From a virus, in IMG/VR virus record IMGVR_UViG_3300030450_000107, positions 1-29,330 of that record: 29,330 bases of DNA, one strand, 5' to 3'. A program made the position numbers and the translations under genes. Position 1 is the first letter of the stretch; every line of letters begins with the position of its first letter. The notes beneath the pieces were generated by a model. That model had not been told where the DNA came from and did not search any database. It saw only the letters and a program-made list of their open reading frames with translations. Positions 1 through 8,400 of the stretch are shown here, one piece after another.

Positions 1-90
1 GCATCAGGAACTAAAATAGAAGAAATTACACAGAATGATTCGATTACGACTACTAGCGTTATCACTTCTTTGTCTGTCTTTAGTCAGTAA
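1..90 (+). CDS. C-terminal fragment of an unknown plus-strand protein (partial)
   Basis: Frame 1 is open from the first base and ends in TAA at 88-90, giving 29 residues rich in Thr and Ser and ending VFSQ. The true start would lie left of the window. It overlaps the first 56 bases of the exported-protein gene that starts at 35. The composition looks like the tail of a real low-complexity or fiber-like protein, and a tightly packed plus-strand gene pair would explain why the next gene has only a weak ribosome binding site. With no start visible and only 29 residues, this could also be a chance open frame. Confidence 0.35.
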   Translation, partial: ASGTKIEEITQNDSITTTSVITSLSVFSQ

Positions 91-562
91 TAAAGCAAGA
101 GCCGAAGGCGATACAAACGTACAGGCTCAACCTAATGCTGTTGGTAATTCAAGTATTATCAACCAGAATATGAATATTAATAATGGAATGACAGGTAAAC
201 AGCAGTTTGGAAACTTAGTTTGTAGTCAACCGACTATGGCAATAACTCCTTTTTATACAGGAAATGATGCACAGGGAGAAGATACATATTCTATAAACGA
301 AGGTTGGGGAGTTCAAATGAGTTTTATGATACCGCTAGGAGATAATCAAACTTGTAACGAACTATCCAAAGTAAAGCTAGACCTAGCCAAAGAAGAACTA
401 GACAAACAAGTGCATGATAAACACCTCGTTCGTATTTTGAAATGTCAGCAGCTTCACGCATCAGGCTATATGATAAACCCTTCTTCTAAGTACGCATACA
501 TCTGTGCTGATGTCATCAATATACGAAGTTATGTTAAAGCTAATCCCGAAAAATTTAAGTAG
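35..562 (+). CDS. Exported protein of unknown function with signal peptide
   Basis: This 175-residue protein is on the plus strand, convergent with the phage operon. Residues 1-23 form a classic Sec signal peptide: Arg3 and Arg5, a Leu-rich core at 6-17, and an ARA site before Glu24. The mature part starts with an Asn/Gln-rich stretch (27-50). It then has four cysteines (C63, C107, C137, C157), enough for two disulfides outside the cytoplasm. A Lys/Glu-rich helix spans about 110-136. The signal peptide implies action in the periplasm or at the envelope. I have a weak memory of similar signal-peptide proteins in marine cyanophages, but I cannot name a family. The upstream AGAAG is a weak ribosome binding site. 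It could be a lysis helper, a superinfection or envelope-modifying protein, or a host-derived cargo gene; none of these is proven. Confidence 0.75.
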   Translation: MIRLRLLALSLLCLSLVSNKARAEGDTNVQAQPNAVGNSSIINQNMNINNGMTGKQQFGNLVCSQPTMAITPFYTGNDAQGEDTYSINEGWGVQMSFMIPLGDNQTCNELSKVKLDLAKEELDKQVHDKHLVRILKCQQLHASGYMINPSSKYAYICADVINIRSYVKANPEKFK

Positions 563-730
563 GAACTGACGTTCTGTAGAGGAGGTATGGAGCTGAAGCT
601 TCCGCTTACATTTGGCATTTCATAAATCCGTTGACCACTGCTAGGCATTGACGGATTCTTGAGTTCATCTTAAGAAACTTAGAAAACCTAAGAGAGATCA
701 AGCAGGTCTGGTTCCTATGTGTACTATACC
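563..730. other. Convergent intergenic region with dyad symmetries
   Basis: These 168 bases separate the stops of two convergent genes. A 7-bp inverted repeat (AATCCGT and ACGGATT) lies at about 627-660 with a long loop. A 5-bp hairpin (CTTAG, AAAAC, CTAAG) at 678-692 is followed on the minus strand by a T/C-rich stretch. That hairpin could weakly terminate the minus-strand operon, but neither structure is a strong terminator. No convincing gene was found here. Confidence 0.3.
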
Positions 731-1207
731 TTATTTTTTTTTATCTGCAATCTCTTTCTTAAGTACCTTTTTAAATATTTTTGTCATTACTTTCTTGAGT
801 TGATTAACAACGCTTTGCAAAACTATTGAACCTGTAACTGCTGCTGTGGCCGATACTCCACTAGCTATAACACTAGAAGCTATGACTTCTGGTGCAGGTA
901 TAGGCATTTCCCCAAAAAAAGGTATATTAAATGTAGCTACAGGTTCTTCAGTTGATAAAAGCTCTTTGGTGTCTGGCAGGTTTGTCGGTATTGTCTCTGG
1001 TTTTACTTCTAACTCTCCCTCCTTTGAAGATGCTTTTTCTTCTTCAGCAGAAGATTCCTGACCTCCCAAACCCGACTCTACCTGTTCCAGACTTGGAAGA
1101 AGTACAGGGTCTAGATATGGAACTTCCGCTACAGGAGGATAAAAAATTGTTTTAGGCGGTACGAGAATATAATCTGTATCAGGCAGATTAATTTCTGGTA
1201 TATCCAC
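731..1207 (-). CDS. Proline-rich protein with one membrane segment and basic tail
   Basis: This 158-residue protein has a GTG start. Residues 1-40 are proline-rich with a repeated aliphatic-Pro pattern. Residues 50-90 are acidic. A hydrophobic Ala/Val/Ser segment at about 105-134 could cross a membrane, and a Lys-rich amphipathic tail at 138-158 follows. It is the last minus-strand gene after the fiber genes. T7 places its holin (17.5) and terminases at this position, so a holin-like or virion-associated role is possible. The long N-terminal region is unlike small class II holins. No SD sits at normal distance: the AGGAG lies inside the end of the preceding gene, about 14 bases from GTG. I do not recognise a family; plus-strand open frames over it are shadows. 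Confidence 0.7.
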   Translation of the reverse strand: MDIPEINLPDTDYILVPPKTIFYPPVAEVPYLDPVLLPSLEQVESGLGGQESSAEEEKASSKEGELEVKPETIPTNLPDTKELLSTEEPVATFNIPFFGEMPIPAPEVIASSVIASGVSATAAVTGSIVLQSVVNQLKKVMTKIFKKVLKKEIADKKK

Positions 1208-1213
1208 TATGGT

Positions 1214-2260
1214 TTATGTTTCTCCTAATTTCAAACAAATAAAACCATTTCTTGATTGAGAGGTTAAACCATGATAATTAACAGTACCACTTGAACTAGC
1301 CATATATCGCCATTTGTAGTTTGAAGTATCCGTAACATCAATTATATCTATTAAAGTGAAACTAGCATAAGTACCACCACCGCCACTGTAAGCACTACCG
1401 TAATTTTCATTTATAGAATTGTAAGAACTACCATTATTAGTACTTAAATATGATTTGATTCCAATATAAGTATCACCGTTTCCAGTAGCTTGTCCATTAA
1501 AAATAAGTAAATATATCCCAGTAGAAGGAAAACTAAATACTCCACTTGATTCTGTTAAACCTGTTCCAATCTTGTCAAAATATGTATCATTTCTTTCCCA
1601 ATTTGAAGTAATGTAATTATCTCCATAATTACTTAAACTACTTGAAATCCTCCAACTATCGACTTCTGTTAGTCCACTAACAAGATTAGTTAAGTTTGCA
1701 CCACTAATAGCAGGTAACGTAGCAGGGAATCTAGCATCTGGAACTGTGCCTGATGTAAGGTTGCTTGCACTTAAAGCTGTAAGATCTTTTGCTGTGTTCG
1801 CTGCTATAGCCGAGTTAATAGAGTTAGCTAACTTATCGGCTGTTACTGCATCATCAGCTAATTTAGATTCCGTTATGCTTCCATCTGCTACTGACCCTGC
1901 TATCTTAAATTCGCCAGCCATGCTTGCATGAGAAGAGCATTGGTAATACAAAGTATCAGGTGCATCATGCGGTACTGTGAATACTATCTCTGTGCCATTC
2001 CCTCCGCCATTATTTGTTACTCCTGTATTGTATGCGTCATTCGTACCACCATTAGCAATGCTGGTCTTTATATAAAACGGATGACCTCCAGATCTGTTTT
2101 CAAAAATATAAGTCTGTCCTCGAACAAGATATATTGTAGGGTCGTTAACTGCACCATTCAGACCTTTACCTGTAAAGGTATAGTGACTTGTACCACTAGC
2201 ACCTAAGACATATCTAAGGGTGTCTTCTATAGCCCTTGATGATACTTGTGTTAATGGCAT
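1214..2260 (-). CDS. Tail fiber-type protein with cupredoxin-like domain
   Basis: This 348-residue protein appears to have three parts. Residues about 25-121 look like a cupredoxin fold. H60 is followed by P-F, and near the end C108, H111 and M114 form C-x2-H-x2-M, the arrangement of type-1 copper ligands. Residues 122-195 carry fiber-style motifs (KLADDAVTADKLA-like, GTVPDARFP-like) typical of trimeric shaft regions. Residues 196-348 are Gly/Ser/Tyr-rich beta sequence with a pattern resembling C1q/TNF-type jelly-roll tips. The likely role is an accessory fiber or receptor-binding tip at the virion surface. Whether copper is bound is inference; related domains in phage structural proteins may have lost metal. 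It follows the 72-residue gene closely and precedes the proline-rich gene by 6 bases. Confidence 0.75.
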   Translation of the reverse strand: MPLTQVSSRAIEDTLRYVLGASGTSHYTFTGKGLNGAVNDPTIYLVRGQTYIFENRSGGHPFYIKTSIANGGTNDAYNTGVTNNGGGNGTEIVFTVPHDAPDTLYYQCSSHASMAGEFKIAGSVADGSITESKLADDAVTADKLANSINSAIAANTAKDLTALSASNLTSGTVPDARFPATLPAISGANLTNLVSGLTEVDSWRISSSLSNYGDNYITSNWERNDTYFDKIGTGLTESSGVFSFPSTGIYLLIFNGQATGNGDTYIGIKSYLSTNNGSSYNSINENYGSAYSGGGGTYASFTLIDIIDVTDTSNYKWRYMASSSGTVNYHGLTSQSRNGFICLKLGET

Positions 2261-2262
2261 GA

Positions 2263-2481
2263 CTAACCTATAAGTGCTGCAATTTGGTCATCTGTAAGAC
2301 CAAGCTCTTTTAATTTTGCTTTACCAGCAGCAGCGTCAGTTGCTTTTTTTGTAGCTGCATCATCAGCAGCTTTTCTAAAAGCCACAAAAGATTCTTTTGC
2401 TGCTGTTAAACTTGCTTCTTCTTCAGAGGTCATGTCTCTTTGTGTCCAAGACCCATCTGCATTTAGTGTTGATGTTTTCAT
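2263..2481 (-). CDS. Small helical tail-associated protein, unknown function
   Basis: This 72-residue protein has a polar N-terminus, an Ala/Lys/Glu-rich helix at about 20-55, and a short C-terminal segment (LGLTDDQIAALIG) resembling the compact helical ends of many small phage tail-region proteins. Its ATG shares one base with the TAA stop of the preceding fiber gene (TAATG at 2481), so translation is probably coupled to it. The position between two fiber-type genes suggests a fiber assembly or chaperone role. That is inference from context only. Confidence 0.65.
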   Translation of the reverse strand: MKTSTLNADGSWTQRDMTSEEEASLTAAKESFVAFRKAADDAATKKATDAAAGKAKLKELGLTDDQIAALIG

Positions 2482-3296
2482 TATGAGAAAGTAGCTCCAT
2501 AAACTATGTATTTAAAGTTAGTGTCCGATAAAGAATCACTATTTTGTCCGTAAATTTGTAAGCCTCTATGTGATTCAGCAGTTTGACATTGGTTTGACCC
2601 TACATGACTATAAATTGTAGCTGAACCATTAAAGCAAGTAGCTTGGTACATATCGCCAGTTCTTTTACTTCCATCGTAAGGTTGAATAAATATAATTTCA
2701 TTTATCGACCAAGCTGAATCTTGTCCATCCCAGTACATATAAACAGCATGAGAGTCATTGTAATTAGTATATCTACCATCATTATCTGAATTTACTTTTG
2801 CATAATATCCTGACCAACAATAATTATTACCTGACTGTACAGAGCCATCTGCTTTTATATAGCGACAGTTTATCCAATCATCTTGCGCCCAAGCAATAAT
2901 TACTTTATAGATGTTGTAAGTATCGGAAAATATATTATCAATATTGATTGATGTATTACCTGAAGTCGAAGGTCCATTACCCCCTGCTATTTTTTTCCAT
3001 AGCCCTGCTTCATCGAAGGATAAAGATGAACCATTAGTTTTTAAAAATTTACCTGCTTGACCAGATTGAGTTGGTATCGTTACTGTACCTTTTGCTACAA
3101 ATGCCCAATAACTGCTGTTAACTGTACCGCTTGTTGATGGTGCTTGATTACTAAAACTAGAAGTTGCAACAGCTATATATGTAGAAGTAACTCCATTGTC
3201 TGTGTATTCAACAAGATCGTCAGCAGTATATGTATTAGAACTGCTGTATGTTCCTCGCCAAACCTGTTTTATTTTGCCGAGATCAATAGTTGCCAT
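2481..3296 (-). CDS. Tail fiber / receptor-binding-type protein
   Basis: This 271-residue protein starts with a domain (about 1-75) rich in Tyr, Thr and Ser with a W-R-G-T-Y motif and a later Y-W-A-F. I associate this pattern with carbohydrate-binding-like modules at the N-terminus of marine phage fiber proteins. A short linker (about 76-95) contains a Q-A-G-K-F-L motif shared in style with fibers. Residues 96-271 are aromatic-rich beta sequence with Trp, Tyr and Asp, probably the exposed tip. It lies 1 base after the main fiber gene and overlaps the next start. The likely role is a side fiber or adhesin. The exact receptor cannot be read from sequence. Confidence 0.7.
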   Translation of the reverse strand: MATIDLGKIKQVWRGTYSSSNTYTADDLVEYTDNGVTSTYIAVATSSFSNQAPSTSGTVNSSYWAFVAKGTVTIPTQSGQAGKFLKTNGSSLSFDEAGLWKKIAGGNGPSTSGNTSINIDNIFSDTYNIYKVIIAWAQDDWINCRYIKADGSVQSGNNYCWSGYYAKVNSDNDGRYTNYNDSHAVYMYWDGQDSAWSINEIIFIQPYDGSKRTGDMYQATCFNGSATIYSHVGSNQCQTAESHRGLQIYGQNSDSLSDTNFKYIVYGATFS

Positions 3297-3297
3297 G

Positions 3298-5433
3298 TTA
3301 GATAGTTGCGATTAGTTTACCATTTGCATTTAAGCTAAAGGTAAATCCTGTAGCTGCAAAAATGACATCTTCAAAGTTATCATAATCTGTTCCAGATATA
3401 TTGTCCACACCACCATTAGTAGTTGTGACTATTAAATTACCAGCAGCGTTTGTATTAAATCCATAAACTTCAGGAGAAGATGCTGACTCAAAAGTTGGGT
3501 CTGCACCATTATTTGCTCTTAAAAATTTACCATCATTGCTAGATGTACCATGTGGTAATTTTGCTAACGTAACAGCTTCGTCTTTAATGTGATTTGTACC
3601 AACTGCTCTAAGTGAGTTATCAGAGGCATGGTCAGATAACTTGGCATCTGTTACAGCATCAGGAGCTAATTTAGTTGATACGACAGCAAGGCTGCCTATT
3701 TTATCTTCTGTAACTGCACCATTAATTATCTTATTTGTTGTTACTGCATCATTCTGTATTTTTCCTGACGATACAGAATTGTTTTGTAGGATTGCTGTTG
3801 TTACTGTGTTGTCACTTGGAGTTCCAATATTTACAGTAGTACCCATTACGACAGCGTGATAGCTTGCACCAGTAGCAGGTGCAGCAGCTAACTTAACTGT
3901 GCTGCTATCCAACGCAAAACCTTCTGTTGGTGTAGATGTACCAGCATTAGGTTTTTGTATTACACCTTCTATTATTAATAATATTTGTTGTGCATTTGTG
4001 GGTGCATTTGTAATAGTAAAGTTTGTTGTACTACCATCAAATGCAGGGCTGAGTGTAGATATAAAGAAGTTACCAACAGATTGTGCTTCTTCCCAAGCAC
4101 TTGTAGTTCCGTTATATACCATTAACTTGCCTGTACTTGTATTAAAAAACAAGTCACCTGCATCATTGTTAGTTGTAGGGTTAGAAGAACCTACTCTATA
4201 TCTTTCTGCAAAATCATTTATATCTCCACTAAGACCTACAAGGTCATCTTCTTTTAAAGTTGCTTTGTGGTATGTATAGTTTTGACCTGCACCTGTAGAA
4301 ACAACAAGAAATCTAATACCTGCTGCAACACTAGCTCCACGAAAGTTTGTAGCAATACCAGATATATTTACTGTCGTACCACCTACTGTCTGACCAGATG
4401 CAGTACCAGTACTGCTAACTGCCATACCACCTGCATCTGCAATACTTATAACAACACCTGACGCTGGTTGTGTATTAGGAAAAGAACTTTCATTTGCTAT
4501 TGCTTCTAAACCACCAATAGGTGCTAACTGTGCAGCTACATAATCTACGATTGCACCACTTGTAGGAAACTTAGTATCGTCATCAGTTATAGTTGTTGCC
4601 TTTTGTAAACCATCTAATTGGTTAAGGTCTGCTATATCAGATGTCAAAGCTGTACTGTCAGCTAATTTAGAAGCTGTACCAGATTGCATACCTGCCAAAG
4701 TTTTTAGCTCTGCATCTGCAATTTTGGCATTTGTCACAGCGTCATCTGCCAGTTCACTTGTATCAACTGAGTTTGCTGCAAGATGACTAGCATCAAGAGG
4801 ACTACCTGCTATAAGAGTTTTTATTTCTGATACTGTTTGATCTGCGGTAGCGTTATCTTCAATATTATTTAATTTAGTGTGGTCATTGTCAGTAAACACA
4901 TTACTATCACTAGCTGCTTCTACTGCTGCTCTTATCTCTGCGTTTGTTTGATCTCCTGTAGCACCTGCTTCTATTGCATTTAATTTTGATAATAAAGCAT
5001 CAGTAAATGCGTTTGTATTAGAATTATTTTCATAGGCAGTTTTTATTTCCGCATCTGTTTGATCTGCTGTTGCTCCTTCTTCAACAGTTGCTAATTTATC
5101 TGTAATTTCTTGTTGAGCAAATAATACTTGATCTGTGTTTGTATCTAAGTCTGTTTCTGTTAAAACGCTACCATCTTGAAAGTCTACTTTTTTTGTACTT
5201 ATACTTGTATCTCTTTGAAATTTTATATTACCAGTACCAGAAGGAGGAATATTGCCAGAAGTAAAAGTAACTGATGAACCACTAATATTGTAGTGAGTGC
5301 CTAGTGTTTTAAGAACTCCACCAACAGTAACATCAACTTCAGAGTTTTCTAAAAAAGAAAATGATATAGCAAAAGTAGCGGTACTACCATTACCGTTATG
5401 AGTTTGTGAAGTAGCTGTTGTATTGGTAGCCAT
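3298..5433 (-). CDS. T7 gp17-like tail fiber protein
   Basis: This 711-residue protein has a residue 1-115 region that matches the T7 gp17 N-terminal pattern that attaches the fiber to the tail tube: T-x-N-G-x-T-F, a V-x-V-x-G beta unit, a short G-x-x-Y turn and R-D-T. Residues 117-208 hold 37-residue repeats (I-E-x-G-A-T-x-D-Q-T-x-A-E-I). Residues 209-300 and 540-640 have K-L/A-V-T shaft repeats. Residues 420-455 (D-A-G-D-L-F-F-N, W-E-E-A) resemble a small module common in marine phage fibers. The C-terminus (655-711) ends in beta sequence. It comes directly after the gp16-like gene, as in T7. T7 gp17 is about 553 residues; the extra length is in the repeats. It should form the trimeric host-recognition fiber. 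Confidence 0.88.
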   Translation of the reverse strand: MATNTTATSQTHNGNGSTATFAISFSFLENSEVDVTVGGVLKTLGTHYNISGSSVTFTSGNIPPSGTGNIKFQRDTSISTKKVDFQDGSVLTETDLDTNTDQVLFAQQEITDKLATVEEGATADQTDAEIKTAYENNSNTNAFTDALLSKLNAIEAGATGDQTNAEIRAAVEAASDSNVFTDNDHTKLNNIEDNATADQTVSEIKTLIAGSPLDASHLAANSVDTSELADDAVTNAKIADAELKTLAGMQSGTASKLADSTALTSDIADLNQLDGLQKATTITDDDTKFPTSGAIVDYVAAQLAPIGGLEAIANESSFPNTQPASGVVISIADAGGMAVSSTGTASGQTVGGTTVNISGIATNFRGASVAAGIRFLVVSTGAGQNYTYHKATLKEDDLVGLSGDINDFAERYRVGSSNPTTNNDAGDLFFNTSTGKLMVYNGTTSAWEEAQSVGNFFISTLSPAFDGSTTNFTITNAPTNAQQILLIIEGVIQKPNAGTSTPTEGFALDSSTVKLAAAPATGASYHAVVMGTTVNIGTPSDNTVTTAILQNNSVSSGKIQNDAVTTNKIINGAVTEDKIGSLAVVSTKLAPDAVTDAKLSDHASDNSLRAVGTNHIKDEAVTLAKLPHGTSSNDGKFLRANNGADPTFESASSPEVYGFNTNAAGNLIVTTTNGGVDNISGTDYDNFEDVIFAATGFTFSLNANGKLIATI
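4810..5085 (-). repeat. 37-residue tandem repeats coded in the fiber gene
   Basis: Residues 117-153, 154-190 and 191-208 of the gp17-like fiber are two full copies and one partial copy of a 37-residue unit containing A-T-x-D-Q-T and then A/S-E-I. The period is exact between the two full copies. Such units probably form a rigid trimeric shaft and could change copy number by recombination. Confidence 0.65.
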
Positions 5434-5435
5434 GA

Positions 5436-8400
5436 TTAGAAGTTATCAAATGTGCCTAAGTTCATTGTATCTAATTGTTTAGTGAAAGCTTCAAAGTGAT
5501 TTTCTTTGATTTTTGTTTTAGCATTTCTTCTTGCATTAAATTCTTCTTCACCCATATATTCTAAAGTATATTGTTGTATTCCATTTGTAATATATTTATT
5601 GTTAATTGTATATAGTACTTGATATATTTCTTCTGCTGCTAGTTTACCTTCTGGCGAACTCAAACCAAATTCTTCTATTCGTGATTTATTAAATTCGTAA
5701 TGTTGAGGAAGATATGCACCTGATAAATAAGCGTTCATAGCTTCATTAATATTTAAATCTTTACCAAAGAATTTTAAAGTCTTAGTATTAACAAAAACTT
5801 TTAAAACATTATATTCAAAACTATTTAATTTTTTAGGTACAAATTCATCACTCTTAAATTTAAATTTTGAACCTCGTATTATTTCTGGGGGTTCTGGTAA
5901 TGTTTTTCCTATTAATACGTAAGCTTTATAGATTGGGTGATTTTTACTTGTGCTTTGTTTTGCTAGTGAAAACAAATCAGGCATCAAACCTTTATTGGGT
6001 AAAAGAATTACGTCATTTGTTATATGTTCTACTTGATTAGGAACCATTCCACCTATATCAATAGGTATTGCTGTTTCATTCATTTTCTGCAAACTAGATT
6101 CTAACCACTTCATCATTGCACTGGTCTTGTTATAGTTAGGGTCACTAATCTCTACATCTGTTCTTGCAGCATCACCAGCTCTAACTTTTATATCTCCTTT
6201 CATAAACCATTTAAGTTTACTGTAATCACCTTTTGATTCTTTTAGCTGTATAGCTTCTTCTTCACTGAATCCAACTATCTCTAATATATCTTTAGGTAAT
6301 GTCCAAAGCTTCTTTAAAAAACTAGAATACGGAACTGTTCTACCTGCAATCTGTCTACCTGCAAATTCTGCTATTGCTTTTTGTTTATAATTTATATCTT
6401 GATCTGGCTCTATATCATCACCTATATCTGGTAAATCTGTAAACAATTTCATAGCTTCATCTACTTGTGAAGTAAAACTTCTATTAAAAGTATTTCTGCT
6501 AAATGCACAAACCCAACCACAAGTAAATTCTTGATATTCTTTTTCTTTTACAAAAGGAGAACCTTTAGCAAAATCAACCATTAACCTAACAAATCCCACT
6601 ATAGGTTCTGGTAAATCTTCATAAGAGTGCCAAACTCTTACAGGTTCACCGTTTTTATATACTATTTCGCCATCTTCATCACGTTTCAAAACACCTCTAG
6701 CATAAGGTAGCCAACCGTCTTTTATTAATCCTTTCCATTTTGCAGCACCTTCTTTTGTAAAGAAATTAGGACCGCCACCTGATAAGACTACTTCTTGTGG
6801 AGTGTCATCAAGTCCTGTATTTGGCATAAGATGATCTTTCATTGCCATAGCAAATAACATAGTACCAACTGCCATTGAAATTCTTATTTGACCTAAAGCA
6901 TTATTACGAACAAGTGGGTCAGGGTTTAACAAATCATTTTTCATTTCATTTAAAACCATACGATTAACAAGATTTAAATTAGCTGTTGAACCGTCTTCGT
7001 ATGTTTTAATCCAAGGTTGATTAACTAAAGGTATATATCTATTTACTTCTTTGATAATATTTGTAGGTGCTTTAGTGAATGTAAATAAGAATCTCATATA
7101 TGGATTTGAAGCAGCTAACTTATTAACTTGATTAGCAGCTTTACCAAATAAATCTTCTGTTCTTATATCTTGTGTAAACGTAACAGACTTAGCAAAATTT
7201 CTTGACCTTGACAAGATTCTTTCTGTTATTGCATCTGGTAAATCACCTTTTGAATTATTCAATATATAGGTAATGATTGCGTCAACATGACCTTTAATAA
7301 ATTGATTTAGTTCATCACCCCTTTTACCTAGACCGTAACCTTCCATAAAAGCTTCGTAAGTAGAAGCTGCTATTAAGTTTGGTGCTTGAATCAATGCGTC
7401 ATTTGCCATCATCAATCTACTTGGTAGTCTTATAAATTTTCCAAACTTGTCATAGGCAACTAGAGGAAAAAAACTACTGTCTGACGAAATCATATATCTT
7501 TGACTTACTTCACCTTTTACGTTGCCAAGGTTTATAAAGTTATCTTCCATATCCCATGATCTCTTCCACGCTTTTCTTGCAAAATTAAAGTTGCCATGTA
7601 AAGCAAAAAGATGTTTCATAGCAGCTTGTAGTTCTGGAAGGTTACTTGAACCTGCTGCCAAGTTAGCAGCTTTCAAATAACTCATAGCAATACCAGAAAA
7701 TAAATTTATTTCTTGTGTAGTAGGAGCTGACAGTAAAGCATTTATTCCAATCTCGTTATATGTTCTCATTACATTGTTAACTTTCTTACCAAGATTAAAC
7801 TTATCAGCTTGTGTCATAGCTACAACTTTTTCTACTTGACCATCAGTACCATCTATTTGTGTGGCTAATTTTGCTAGTCTGCTGTAATCACCTGTCTCTT
7901 CAGCTAAGTTTGCAGCTAAATTTAAATCAGCTCTGAAAGCTGAATTGATTTGTATTTTTTCAGATATGCTTTTTTCTAAATCAGGCTGTATCATTTCCCA
8001 CTCTTTCTTTTGATTAGGAGTCATATTAATAACTTCATCTACTGTCTTACCAATCAATCCTGATTCTGGTTTCATGTTAAATGAAGCTACGGTTCTAGCA
8101 GCCTGTGTTCTTAAAGGAATACCTAGTGTTAACCACTCTTCAACTTCTAATAAAGCATCTGACAATTCATTGATTGATTTCCTAATAGCATTAATATCTT
8201 TATCTTTGATAGCTTTCATAAACTTTTTGTTTACAAGTGCTACATTATCTGACGCTAAAGTTATAGTTTGAGCCAGTGCATAGTTTAAAGAGTCAGAAGG
8301 TACAAGATCATATAATTTTGAATACATCAGTGCATATTCTTTTATTTGTTTTGTATTAGCTAAATCAAGTATTCCTTCATCAAACATTCCCAAACCTTCT

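Noticed and set aside
587-625. ATG after GGAGG opening a 12-residue frame on the plus strand
   Set aside because: The GGAGG is one base from the ATG, too close to act as an SD, and the product has only 12 residues.
700-742. T-rich stretch as a terminator for the plus-strand gene
   Set aside because: The T-run also encodes the Lys tail of the minus-strand protein and no good stem precedes it.
846-1155. Two plus-strand open frames opposite the proline-rich protein
   Set aside because: They lie wholly within a minus-strand gene of coherent composition; their sequences follow from its codon pattern.
3641-4461. Three plus-strand open frames, one very Cys/Thr-rich, opposite the fiber gene
   Set aside because: The Cys/Thr-rich sequence is the antisense reading of Gly/Ala/Thr fiber repeats, not a real cysteine-rich protein.
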